64,000 bases of DNA from [Anoxybacillus] calidus (GCF_013760845.1 NZ_JACDUU010000003.1:182606-246605), one strand, 5' to 3'. Shown: positions 1-7,760, counted from the stretch's first letter. Made by a program: numbers and translations. Notes: generated by a model not told the origin, from the letters alone.

Positions 1-1
1 G

Positions 2-1138
2 GAAGCTACAATCAATGTGCTGGTAAAGAAAACAGAGGTAATCGTAGAAAGCTTGACAGCAACCCCAGTGGATGTGACGGTAGCACCTGGGAAAAGTGTG
101 CCGATCAGTATTGTGGCGAACATGAGCGATGGCAGTACAAAGAATGTAACCACTGACAGTAAGACGAAGTATGAGAGCAGCGACAGTAGAATCGTGGTCA
201 GTGGCGGAAACATTGTGGCATCGAACCTGGCTCCGGACGGTATGACGGGAACAGTCAAAGTGACATATGGAGGCAAGGAAGCTACAATCAATGTGCTGGT
301 AAAGAAAACAGAGGTAATCGTAGAAAGCTTGACAGCAACCCCAGTGGATGTGACGGTAGCACCTGGGAAAAGTGTGCCGATTAGTATTGTGGCGAACATG
401 AGCGATGGCAGTACAAAGAACGTAACTACTGACAGTACGACGAAGTACGTGAGCAGCGACAGTAAAATCGTGGTCAGTGGCGGAAGCATCGTGGCATCGA
501 ACCTAGCTCCGGACGGTCTGACGGGAACAGTCAAAGTGACATACGGCGGTAAGGAAGCTACAATTAATGTGCTGGTAAAGAAAACAGAGGTAATCGTAGA
601 AAGCTTGACAGCAACCCCAGTGGATGTGACGGTAGCACCTGGGAAAAGCGTGCCGATTAGTATTGTGGCGAACATGAGCGATGGCAGTACAAAGAACGTA
701 ACTACTGACAGTACAACGAAGTACGTGAGCAGCGACAGTAAAATTGTGGTCAGTGGCGGAAGCATCGTGGCATCGAACCTAGCTCCGGACGGTCTAACAG
801 GGACGGTCAAAGTGACATACGGAGGTAAGGAAGCTACAATTAATGTGCTGGTAAAGAAAACGGGGGTAACCGTAGAAAGCTTGACAGCAACCCCAGTGGA
901 TGTGACGGTAGCACCTGGGAAAAGTGTGCCGATTAGTATTGTGGCGAACATGAGCGATGGCAGTACAAAGAACGTAACTACTGACAGTACGACGAAGTAC
1001 GTGAGCAGCGACAGTAAAATTGTGGTCAGTGGCGGAAGCATCGTGGCATCGAACCTAGCTCCGGACGGTCTAACAGGGACGGTCAAAGTGACATACGGAG
1101 GTAAGGAAGTTACAATCAATGTGCTGGTAAAGAAGTAG
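2..1138 (+). CDS. Ig-like tandem-repeat surface protein, C-terminal part
   Basis: Only the 3' end of the gene is present: the frame is open to the left edge, so the GTG at 17 is not the true start. The visible 378 codons are four head-to-tail copies of a 92-residue unit (276 bp period; copies begin at 35, 311, 587 and 863). Each unit carries SLTATPVDVTVAPGKS, SDGSTKNVTTDS, IVASNLAPDG and GTVKVTYGGKEATINV, the beta-strand-rich look of a bacterial Ig-like (BIG_2-type) domain, which is usually found in exported cell-surface proteins. The protein stops at a TAG directly after the fourth unit. No LPXTG, SLH or membrane anchor is visible, and degraded repeat sequence continues after the stop, so the original C-terminus may have been lost. 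Function beyond a likely surface or adhesive role is unknown. Confidence 0.8.
   Translation, partial: EATINVLVKKTEVIVESLTATPVDVTVAPGKSVPISIVANMSDGSTKNVTTDSKTKYESSDSRIVVSGGNIVASNLAPDGMTGTVKVTYGGKEATINVLVKKTEVIVESLTATPVDVTVAPGKSVPISIVANMSDGSTKNVTTDSTTKYVSSDSKIVVSGGSIVASNLAPDGLTGTVKVTYGGKEATINVLVKKTEVIVESLTATPVDVTVAPGKSVPISIVANMSDGSTKNVTTDSTTKYVSSDSKIVVSGGSIVASNLAPDGLTGTVKVTYGGKEATINVLVKKTGVTVESLTATPVDVTVAPGKSVPISIVANMSDGSTKNVTTDSTTKYVSSDSKIVVSGGSIVASNLAPDGLTGTVKVTYGGKEVTINVLVKK
35..1138 (+). repeat. Four tandem 276-bp repeats inside the Ig-like gene
   Basis: Units start at 35, 311, 587 and 863 with an exact 276-bp period. They differ at only a few positions, for example AAG versus ACG in the codon after DS, and GAG versus GGG at the start of the fourth unit. 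Near identity at silent sites suggests recent expansion or gene conversion. Confidence 0.95.
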
Positions 1139-1263
1139 AAAGCGACAGTACTACGAAGTATGTGAGTAGTAGTAATCGAATCTTAGTGAGGGGTGGTAGC
1201 ATAGTAGTATCAAACTTATCTTCGAATGGTTTAATAGTACAATCGATGCGGTTTATGGTGTAG
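1139..1263 (+). pseudogene. Decayed fifth Ig-like repeat remnant
   Basis: Read in the frame starting at 1141 this stretch gives SDSTTKYVSSSNRILV, then RGGSIVVSNLSSNGL, a clear but diverged copy of the middle of the repeat unit (TDSTTKYVSSDSKIVV, then SGGSIVASNLAPDGL). It lies in a different frame from the upstream gene, after its TAG. The junction falls at a shared GTAGAAAGC, suggesting an internal deletion that put the upstream gene into a premature stop. It ends at a TAG near 1261. Confidence 0.75.
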
Positions 1264-1331
1264 TTAAGTGGCCTAACTCTAGTCGAACTAAGTGCAAAAG
1301 ATGTCATGTAACACTTGGCTTCTCAACCAAA

Positions 1332-1371
1332 AACACCCTATCTTTGATCTGTTGATCAAAGATAGGGTGTT
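1332..1371. terminator. Bidirectional intrinsic terminator
   Basis: A perfect 18-bp stem (1332-1349 with 1354-1371) and a 4-nt loop, with A-rich and T-rich flanks. It would end transcripts of the repeat-protein gene. Confidence 0.85.
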
Positions 1372-1839
1372 TTCATTTCCAGTTCTCACTTCTCACTTCT
1401 CTGTTTTCTTTTGTCATTCTTGTATTGCTTGAGTCATCTCAGAGATCGAGGAGGTCAAGACTTCCATGTTGTTTTCCCACTTGTAATAAGGTACCAGGTA
1501 ACAAAGATAGGAAAACCCATATTGCTGCTTAACGAAATGAGATCTAGTTATCTAGGTGTTTTTTGCAAGAAAAAAGTGCAGAGTATTGAAGTATATAAAT
1601 TCGTTTATATTGCATGAAAATTCAATCCGAATTCTCGCTATTAATGGCTTGACATGGAGCCTCTGCAGCTATGATTCTTTTGCCAAGCAACCATCTGTAA
1701 CAGATTTGGCAAACCCAAACAGGTTATCATGGCTACTCCTCCATGTAAAGCCCCTCTGCATAACCATTTGCATAAAAATTTTGCACATCTCTGCACTTTA
1801 ATTTTGTAATAAACACGGAACATATATTCTTATTTTTGT

Positions 1840-1858
1840 TATAATAAAATAGGGAGGG
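1840..1858 (+). promoter_or_regulatory. Promoter -10 and Shine-Dalgarno of the nuclease gene
   Basis: A consensus TATAAT sits at 1840-1845, followed by AGGGAGGG at 1851-1858, six bases before the ATG at 1865. No good -35 is seen 17 bp upstream. The -10 to start distance leaves a leader of only about 12 nt. Confidence 0.5.
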
Positions 1859-1864
1859 AATCAT

Positions 1865-3454
1865 ATGGATTATCTAAATTATTATAGAAATATTTGTCAT
1901 TCCGAGTTATCTCAATTACCGATTGTGAACATCTATAAGGAAGTCATCAGCGGAAATAGAAAGGTTCTTCCTTCAGGTACGTGGGACAAAGACAAAAATG
2001 TTATCATTCTTACTCGTTACGCATTAGAAGTGAATCTTGGCTTGAAGAAGGAACAAATCCCAAGGATCAATAGAGCTATAATAAAAGAGCAGAAGCTTTG
2101 GGGAGCTTTAAACCGTTTTAAATCTATTCCTAAATTAATTCAATTTGTATATATTGGGCGATATAATGAATTTGATTTCAGTCGAGTGACAATTAATTAC
2201 TGGAACAATATTCAAAATATACGAGACCGATTTGAATGGTATTTGCGAAGAGAGGGAATCAGGATAGAGGAAATACCGCAAAAAGTAAATTATGATTTGT
2301 TAATTAAATGGGGATTTTCTAACCCGCTAAAGCGATATGGTGATTCTCCGTTTCGCTTGATCGATAATTTGTATCCCGATGTATTTAAAGAAACAGATTT
2401 TAAAAAAATTCCCCATCACTATGCAAATGACAGCAATTTTTTGAGAGAACAATTCCTTGATATGTTAAAGAGAGAAAATATCTCCCCAGAAGATGCTCCT
2501 AAGAAAGTAACGCAACAGATGTTGGTTAAATACCGTTTTAGCGCTGCTTTAAAAACTCACCAAAATTCTCCATCGAAATTGATGTCATATCTTTTTCCAG
2601 GTTTATTTTCTGTTGATAGTTTTCATATGAGACCAAACGGATATTGGAAAGATATTTCGAATGTGAAGCGTGCCATCATAGACTTGATTAAAAAGGAAGG
2701 GATAGCGGAGGAGGATGTTCCAAAGTTTATTACGAAAAAAAGATTAATGCAAGAGGGATTAGGGGGACTGTTACATGAATATAACGGTTCGCCAATCGAA
2801 ATTGTTAACGCTGTTTTTCCAGGAAAATATGATATCACCGAGTTTCAGCGGGTACCAAATCAATATTGGCACTCTCAAAATAATAGAGCGCAAGCATTAA
2901 GAGTTTTTTGTGAAAAGAGAAAGATTAGCAGAGAATGGTTGCCTCTTTTAAATCGTGCATACTTTCGGAAATATTTCCCTCGATTTATCAGTATGGTCGA
3001 TCGGCATTATGATAGTAAATTTTATCATTGGATTATGGAATCATTCCCCGAATATACATTTCAACCTGAGGAATTTAATTTGCTAGTTGGGATTGACGGA
3101 CAATTGTGTGATTCAAAAGAGGAACTAGCCATCCATAATTTTTTAGTTCAGACACTCGTCTCCGCAAAAGTAATTAGAGAAAGTCAGCGCTTTGTGAATA
3201 ATCGATACGAGGAAGTGTATATTCCCGATTGGATTATTTATCAAAATAACCGCAAATTCGTAATAGAGTATTTTGGTTTATATGGTTCAAATCGTTATAA
3301 AACTTATAAAGAAAAAGCGGATAGAAAAATTGAATTTTTTCAATCGTTGAAGGACTATGAGTTTATCGCAATTATGCCCGATGATTTTCGGGAAAAGGGA
3401 TTTAATAGGATTATATCTTTGTTAAGAAATAAGGGAATATGCTTAACCATTTAA
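1865..3454 (+). CDS. Repeat protein with C-terminal PD-(D/E)XK-type nuclease domain
   Basis: I do not recognise a named family. The 529-residue protein has a helical repeat region and a nuclease-like end. Residues 114-187, 188-261 and 262-335 are three repeats of exactly 74 residues, each with an EEIP/PEDAP/EEDVP-type motif, then GF..L or GGLL, a D/N-S-P motif, a YP/FP motif, and a closing D-F...P..Y(W). Partial or diverged copies lie before them (about 50-113) and after them (336-409). Residues 410-529 fit a PD-(D/E)XK fold: E419/E420 in SKEE, D455 in YIPDW, E468 in VIEYFG, then YKEKADRK (K482, K484, K488). The repeats may bind DNA and the tail may cut it; this is inference. The gene stands alone with its own promoter in accessory DNA beside the flagellar cluster. 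It is AT-rich compared with the core genes. A defence or mobile-element role is possible but not shown. Confidence 0.65.
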   Translation: MDYLNYYRNICHSELSQLPIVNIYKEVISGNRKVLPSGTWDKDKNVIILTRYALEVNLGLKKEQIPRINRAIIKEQKLWGALNRFKSIPKLIQFVYIGRYNEFDFSRVTINYWNNIQNIRDRFEWYLRREGIRIEEIPQKVNYDLLIKWGFSNPLKRYGDSPFRLIDNLYPDVFKETDFKKIPHHYANDSNFLREQFLDMLKRENISPEDAPKKVTQQMLVKYRFSAALKTHQNSPSKLMSYLFPGLFSVDSFHMRPNGYWKDISNVKRAIIDLIKKEGIAEEDVPKFITKKRLMQEGLGGLLHEYNGSPIEIVNAVFPGKYDITEFQRVPNQYWHSQNNRAQALRVFCEKRKISREWLPLLNRAYFRKYFPRFISMVDRHYDSKFYHWIMESFPEYTFQPEEFNLLVGIDGQLCDSKEELAIHNFLVQTLVSAKVIRESQRFVNNRYEEVYIPDWIIYQNNRKFVIEYFGLYGSNRYKTYKEKADRKIEFFQSLKDYEFIAIMPDDFREKGFNRIISLLRNKGICLTI

Positions 3455-3693
3455 GCTTGGCAACATCTTTGCTAGGTACCTAGTCACTCCTCGAACTTTG
3501 TTGAAAATTAATAAGATGATTACATATTTGTCACCACACGCATTAAGGGAGCGTCTTCCTATTTACCGCTGAATGAGTAGATGTATAGAAATGCGGTGGG
3601 ATAAATTTTCTATACAGCGAATCCCTTCACATTTCCCCCTCTCTAACCGATATTAATAGTAGATAATGTCTGTATTAAAGGAGCGAGAAAGCA
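3455..3693. other. Intergenic region upstream of flaG
   Basis: There is no gene. A 12-bp perfect palindrome CTAGGTACCTAG is at 3472-3483, just after the nuclease gene. The right part holds the candidate flagellar promoter. Confidence 0.6.
3626..3653 (+). promoter_or_regulatory. Candidate sigma-D promoter of flaG-fliDST
   Basis: The -10-like CCGATAT at 3647-3653 matches the 3' seven bases of the sigma-D -10 consensus GCCGATAT. A weak -35 (TTCA, 3626-3629) lies upstream at about the expected distance. In B. subtilis the orthologous genes are sigma-D dependent, which supports the call. Confidence 0.45.
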
Positions 3694-4047
3694 ATGGCAA
3701 TAGAGCGAATTTCTTCTCAACCTTCTCATGCCTTTTATGAAAGTACCCCCAACCAGCAGAGGAATATTAAACAATCAGTAGACTCATCGATAGTAGAAGG
3801 ACAAAATGAAACACAAGAAGTATCCAAAGAAAAACTAGAAGAAGTCGTCAAAGGTTTAAACGAATTTCTTCAACCAAGTGACACAACCTTAAAATTTGAA
3901 TTACATGATGAACTCAAAGAATACTATGTTCAAATTGTTGACGAGCGCACAAAAGAAGTTGTGCGAGAAATTCCTCCGAAAAAGCTTCTTGATATGTACG
4001 CGACGATGATGCAGTTTGTCGGACTAATCGTAGACAAAAAAATTTAA
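3694..4047 (+). CDS. flaG: Flagellar protein FlaG (YvyC)
   Basis: 117 residues with a disordered, polar N-terminal half followed by the compact FlaG domain: LNEFLQPSDTTLKFELHDEL, then YVQIVDERTKEVVREIPPKK and a helical end. FlaG proteins affect filament length or assembly; the molecular role is poorly defined. It is the first gene of the run flaG-fliD-fliS-fliT, 15 nt ahead of fliD. AAAGGAG lies about 10 nt upstream of the ATG. In B. subtilis the flagellin gene hag precedes this gene; here accessory genes lie there instead. Confidence 0.9.
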   Translation: MAIERISSQPSHAFYESTPNQQRNIKQSVDSSIVEGQNETQEVSKEKLEEVVKGLNEFLQPSDTTLKFELHDELKEYYVQIVDERTKEVVREIPPKKLLDMYATMMQFVGLIVDKKI

Positions 4048-4062
4048 AGGCGGTGATTGATA

Positions 4063-5595
4063 GTGGCAAGCAACTTGCGTATTGGTGGCTTAGCGAGCGG
4101 TATGGATATTGACCAACTTGTTAGTGACTTAATGAAAGCAGAGCGAATGCCGCTTGATAAGTTATATCAAAAAAAGCAAATTCTTGAGTGGCAGCGCGAT
4201 GATTATCGTTCGATGAATACTTTATTGCAAGACCTTGATAACTATATTTTTAATAATTTAACATTACAAAGCAGTATGTTAAAAAAGAAGGTAACAAGCT
4301 CTGATGAAAGTGCAGTAACAGCAACAGCTAATTCTTCAGCTGTAAATATAAGCACAACCATAAATGTAACAAAAATTGCAAAAGCCGCTACATGGATTTC
4401 AAATGGAACAGAGAATTTTCAAAGCGGTACAACAAGAACCATTAGTCTCGATGTAACGAATGGAGATGGCAGTACGAAAAACGGTGTAACTGTCACTATT
4501 GATGCATCTGATACATTAGATTCTGTCATTTCTAAATTAAATAGTAACAATGATTTAGGGATTACAGTTTTCCATGATCCGCAGACGGATAAAGTAGTTA
4601 TAACGAAAAAAGATACGGGATCAGCTGTACGTTTGGTTATAAATGATGCTGCTACCGCTACATTTTTTCAAGAACTTGGATTTACTAACGCCGCTGTTGG
4701 TAAAGAGCTTGGTGATACGAACGGTGATGGTGTTGTTGATGCCAATGATGCAGCTGTCAAAACAGCGGGGGAAGACGCACAATTTACGATTAACGGTTTA
4801 GCAACGACCCGTTCGACTAATACATTTACTATTAATAACGTGACCTATACATTGAAAAAAGAAGGGGCATCCGCTACGATTACGACAACAAACGATACGG
4901 ATGCAATGTTTAATACAATTAAAGGGTTTGTTGACAAATACAACGAGATTATTGATAAAATTAACGCCGAGCTTAAAGAAGAACGCTACCGAGATTACCC
5001 ACCACTCACTGATGAGCAAAAAGAAGCGATGACGGAAAAGCAAGTGGAGCTTTGGGAGGAAAAAGCGCGGAGCGGGATGTTGCGAAACGATTCGATTTTA
5101 TCGAGCGGTCTAAGTAAGATGCGGATGGCTCTTTATACGAAAGTAGAAGGTTCTAATATTACGAGCGGATTTTCTCAGTTGGCAGAAATCGGTATTACGA
5201 CTTCCTCCAACTATTTAGATGGTGGTAAACTCATTATTGATGAGACAAAGCTGCGCGAGAAAATCCAAGAAAACCCAGATGCGATTTATCGTTTGTTTAA
5301 TAACGATAGCACCAATTACTCAGAAAAAGGCATTGCCCGTCGATTAAGAGATACGATTAAAGACACCATCGGCAAAATTGAACAAAAAGCGGGTAAGACA
5401 CTTTGGACAAACCAACAATTTGCGATCGGTCGAAACTTAAATCAAATTAACGACCAAATCGATCGTTTTGAAGATCGTCTCAAACAAATCGAAGATCGTT
5501 ATTGGCGTCAGTTTACGGCAATGGAGGAAGCGATTAATAAAGCGAATTCACAATCCATGTACCTTATGAATGCCTTTGGTGGCGGTATGCAATAA
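4063..5595 (+). CDS. fliD: Flagellar hook-associated protein 2 (filament cap) FliD
   Basis: FliD caps the growing flagellum and guides flagellin folding outside the cell. The N-terminus has the family hallmark GLASGMDIDQLVSDLMKAER, and the C-terminus ends in a coiled-coil region (about residues 440-510) like other FliD proteins; 510 residues is the usual size. GTG 4063 is chosen because AAAGGCGGTGAT (4046-4057) is placed correctly for it; a TTG at 4057 overlaps that site. An oddity is a DTNGDGVVDAND loop at residues 218-229, which has the spacing of an EF-hand or dockerin calcium loop. It is followed 23 nt later by its partner chaperone gene fliS. Confidence 0.95.
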   Translation: MASNLRIGGLASGMDIDQLVSDLMKAERMPLDKLYQKKQILEWQRDDYRSMNTLLQDLDNYIFNNLTLQSSMLKKKVTSSDESAVTATANSSAVNISTTINVTKIAKAATWISNGTENFQSGTTRTISLDVTNGDGSTKNGVTVTIDASDTLDSVISKLNSNNDLGITVFHDPQTDKVVITKKDTGSAVRLVINDAATATFFQELGFTNAAVGKELGDTNGDGVVDANDAAVKTAGEDAQFTINGLATTRSTNTFTINNVTYTLKKEGASATITTTNDTDAMFNTIKGFVDKYNEIIDKINAELKEERYRDYPPLTDEQKEAMTEKQVELWEEKARSGMLRNDSILSSGLSKMRMALYTKVEGSNITSGFSQLAEIGITTSSNYLDGGKLIIDETKLREKIQENPDAIYRLFNNDSTNYSEKGIARRLRDTIKDTIGKIEQKAGKTLWTNQQFAIGRNLNQINDQIDRFEDRLKQIEDRYWRQFTAMEEAINKANSQSMYLMNAFGGGMQ

Positions 5596-5618
5596 TTCCT
5601 AAAGGAGTGTTTTAACGA

Positions 5619-6020
5619 ATGGCAACCAAAAATCCGTATCAATCTTATCAGGCAAATTCAGTACAAACCGCATCACCTGGTGAGTTAACGCTCATGTTAT
5701 ACAATGGCTGCTTAAAGTTTATTAAACTCGCTCGCAAGGCCATTGAAGAAAAGAATGTCGAAGAGAGAAATACCAATCTTGTAAAAGCGCAAAAAATTAT
5801 TCAAGAACTTATGGTAACTCTCAACATGGATTATGAAGTAGCGAAACATATGATGACGATGTACGATTACATCTACCGTCGTCTTGTCGAGGCGAATATT
5901 AAAAACGATGTTGCGATTTTAGATGAAGTCGAAGGCTATGTGACCGAGTTTCGCGATACGTGGAAACAAGTGATTCAGTTGAATCGCCAACGTCAATATG
6001 CGCAAGGTGGGCAAGTATAG
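5619..6020 (+). CDS. fliS: Flagellin export chaperone FliS
   Basis: FliS binds unfolded flagellin in the cytoplasm and hands it to the flagellar export gate. The 133-residue length equals that of the B. subtilis protein. Typical family features are NPYQSYQANSVQTASPGEL at the N-terminus, LMLYNGCLKFIKLA, and a helical remainder. AAAGGAG precedes the ATG. The stop codon overlaps the GTG start of fliT by one base (taGTG), so the two are probably translationally coupled. Confidence 0.95.
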   Translation: MATKNPYQSYQANSVQTASPGELTLMLYNGCLKFIKLARKAIEEKNVEERNTNLVKAQKIIQELMVTLNMDYEVAKHMMTMYDYIYRRLVEANIKNDVAILDEVEGYVTEFRDTWKQVIQLNRQRQYAQGGQV

Positions 6021-6370
6021 TGAGCGTTGTGTCTGAGTTGTATAGCGTGACGAAGGAATTATATGAATTATTAGAGCAGCCTACTCGCAAAGAGAAGCGT
6101 GACGAAACGATTGAAGCGATTCAGCGGTTGCTTTCTCAAAGAGATGTGCTTATTCAGCAACTACAACCGCCGTATAGCGAAGAGGAGCAGGAGCTTGGGA
6201 TGCAAATGGTTTCTTTGAATGAAGCCATTGGTGAAAAGTTGCAGCAACTGAAGCAACAAATTCAACAAGATTTAAAAGCGCTTAAACAAAAAAAGATGGC
6301 GAATCAAAATTATATGAATCCGTATGAGCCGCTCGCGATTGACGGCATGTTTTACGATAAAAAAAGATAG
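6020..6370 (+). CDS. fliT: Flagellar protein FliT
   Basis: A 116-residue, all-helical, Gln- and Glu-rich protein in the position of fliT. FliT is a small export chaperone, for FliD in well-studied species. The GTG at 6020 overlaps the fliS stop and gives the normal family length; an in-frame ATG at 5960 lies inside fliS and is unlikely. Sequence conservation in FliT is low, so the name rests mainly on size, helical character (ELYSVTKELYELLEQP) and operon position. Confidence 0.8.
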   Translation: MSVVSELYSVTKELYELLEQPTRKEKRDETIEAIQRLLSQRDVLIQQLQPPYSEEEQELGMQMVSLNEAIGEKLQQLKQQIQQDLKALKQKKMANQNYMNPYEPLAIDGMFYDKKR

Positions 6371-6382
6371 GTTGTGACAAAG

Positions 6383-6769
6383 ATGGTTCAATTAACAAAC
6401 GCCCAATTTGAGATGGTGCAACAGTACGCAGCGTTGCTTGATACGATTGAGGAAGGATTTGAGTATATTGAGGAAAGCTTTATGAATTATGAACGGACGC
6501 AAGGAGACGAAATACTTGCCGATATTTTTGAGGCTTTTTCGCGAATTAATCAAACAAATGTTCAGTTAAGTCATTTGTTTGCCGAAGAGCAAGAAATTGT
6601 CAAGCATTTGCAGCTTTTTGCGGGCGTTTTAGAAGAAGCGTTTAAGCTTGACGGCAAGCTGGATGATGCCAATTTCAAACAACAAGTCATTCAACAGCAA
6701 CTATCCCCTGCATTCCAAGCGTGGAAATTATCGATTCAACAGGCGTTAAAAAAGTATATGGAGCAATAA
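6383..6769 (+). CDS. Small helical protein of the fli operon
   Basis: About 128 residues, acidic and predicted all helical, with no signal peptide or membrane segment. I do not recognise a named family. It follows fliT by 12 nt and precedes the operon terminator, so it is probably co-transcribed with the flagellar genes and could be another export or assembly helper. ATG 6383 is preferred because AGGTTGTGA lies five bases upstream; the GTG at 6374 lacks such a site. Confidence 0.6.
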   Translation: MVQLTNAQFEMVQQYAALLDTIEEGFEYIEESFMNYERTQGDEILADIFEAFSRINQTNVQLSHLFAEEQEIVKHLQLFAGVLEEAFKLDGKLDDANFKQQVIQQQLSPAFQAWKLSIQQALKKYMEQ

Positions 6770-6804
6770 AACCAGATTCCCGGAGACGGGAATCTGGTTT
6801 TTTT
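6769..6804 (+). terminator. Terminator of the flaG-fliDST operon
   Basis: A 12-bp stem (6770-6781 with 6788-6799), a GGAGAC loop and a run of T residues directly follow the last stop codon. Confidence 0.9.
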
Positions 6805-7017
6805 AATGCTGCAAGCACCTCACCGCTTTTTGCCTCTGATATATGTAACTTGCTCATCAGCAAAACACTCCAAATACAACCGAAGAAATATAAGGAATCA
6901 TAATATAACATCATTAAGTGGCATAATATTTATATATAAAATACAACTCCTACATAGGTAAAAGAAATTTTTATATAAGTAAAATATGGTTTCATAAAAT
7001 GTTCATAGTTTTCTGTC

Positions 7018-7044
7018 GTTTTTAAGAAGGATTTTGCAGGGAAT
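7018..7044 (+). promoter_or_regulatory. Candidate sigma-B promoter of hpf
   Basis: GTTT at 7018-7021 and GGGAAT at 7039-7044 are separated by 17 bp, which fits the general-stress sigma-B consensus GTTT-N13-17-GGGWAT. The B. subtilis ortholog yvyD is sigma-B controlled, so the assignment is plausible. Confidence 0.45.
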
Positions 7045-7088
7045 TGTAGAAGTGTAAAACATAGCCTTAATATAAGGAGGGGTTCACG

Positions 7089-7637
7089 ATGAGATACAAC
7101 ATTCGTGGCGAAAACATTGAAGTAACTCCGGCTTTACGAGAATATGTAGAGAAAAAGATTGGCAAATTGGAAAGGCATTTTGAAATGACGGACAATGTGC
7201 AAGTTCATGTGAACATGAAAGTATATAATGATAAACAATCAAAAATTGAAGTAACGATTCCAATGCCGCAATTCGTGTTGCGTGCAGAGGAGCGTCATGA
7301 TGATATGTATGCAGCGATTGATTTAGTAAGCGATAAGTTGGAGCGACAAATTCGCAAGCATAAAACCAAATTAAATCGCAAATTGCGCGATAAAGAAGCA
7401 AAGCAAGTATTGGCGCCAGTTGGGGCTTCTGCCGCTATAGAAGAGCCAGAAGAAGAGGATTTTGAAGTTGTGCGCACAAAGCATTTCAGCTTAAAGCCAA
7501 TGGACAGCGAAGAAGCGATTTTACAAATGAACATGCTTGGTCATAACTTTTTCATTTTCACGAATGCGGAAACAAACCGGACCAACATTGTATATAAAAG
7601 AAAAGATGGAAAATACGGCTTAATCGAAGCGAACTAA
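7089..7637 (+). CDS. hpf: Long ribosome hibernation promoting factor HPF
   Basis: HPF binds the 30S decoding site and pairs ribosomes into inactive 100S dimers in stress or stationary phase. The 182 residues are the long form: an N-terminal S30AE fold (MRYNIRGENIEVTPALREYV through about residue 100), an acidic linker with EEPEEEDFEVVRTKHF, and a C-terminal dimerisation domain ending NIVYKRKDGKYGLIE. AAGGAGGGG lies just upstream of the ATG. It is a single-gene unit with its own promoter candidate and terminator, between the flagellar operon and bdhA/secA. Confidence 0.95.
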   Translation: MRYNIRGENIEVTPALREYVEKKIGKLERHFEMTDNVQVHVNMKVYNDKQSKIEVTIPMPQFVLRAEERHDDMYAAIDLVSDKLERQIRKHKTKLNRKLRDKEAKQVLAPVGASAAIEEPEEEDFEVVRTKHFSLKPMDSEEAILQMNMLGHNFFIFTNAETNRTNIVYKRKDGKYGLIEAN

Positions 7638-7646
7638 TGAGTCAAT

Positions 7647-7687
7647 AAGGTCGGACTCTCCGTTTACCGGAGGGTCTGACCTTTTTT
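7647..7687 (+). terminator. Terminator of hpf
   Basis: A 16-bp stem with two G-U pairs (7647-7662 with 7668-7683), a short loop and a T run. Confidence 0.85.
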
Positions 7688-7733
7688 ATGCGCCTAGCAT
7701 GGTGTAGTGATGCAGCAAACATTCATTTATAGA

Positions 7734-7751
7734 ATGTGAAAAATTTCACAA
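7734..7751. promoter_or_regulatory. Rex/Fnr-type operator upstream of bdhA
   Basis: TGTGAAA at 7735-7741 and TTTCACA at 7744-7750 form a perfect palindrome. It satisfies TGTGA-N6-TCACA (Fnr) and, with the flanking A, all but one base of TTGTGAA-N4-TTCACAA (Rex). Both regulators control fermentation genes. The site lies about 32 bp upstream of the putative -10. Confidence 0.6.
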
Positions 7752-7760
7752 ATTGTTCAC

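Larger units (their letters stand above)
1264..1864. other. Gene-poor intergenic region
   Basis: No convincing gene is seen. It contains the strong hairpin terminator at 1332-1371. An 11-bp perfect inverted repeat, AAAGTGCAGAG at 1573-1583 and its complement at 1789-1799, encloses about 205 bp of non-coding sequence. The promoter of the next gene is at the right end. Short open frames here lack ribosome binding sites and family resemblance. Confidence 0.6.

Noticed and set aside
17-1138. CRISPR-like regular repeats
   Set aside because: The repeats are 276 bp, contiguous, in frame and coding for Ig-like domains; there are no spacers.
1411-1801. Two short open frames between the Ig-like gene and the nuclease gene
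   Set aside because: No ribosome binding sites, odd composition and overlap with each other; the region is treated as non-coding.
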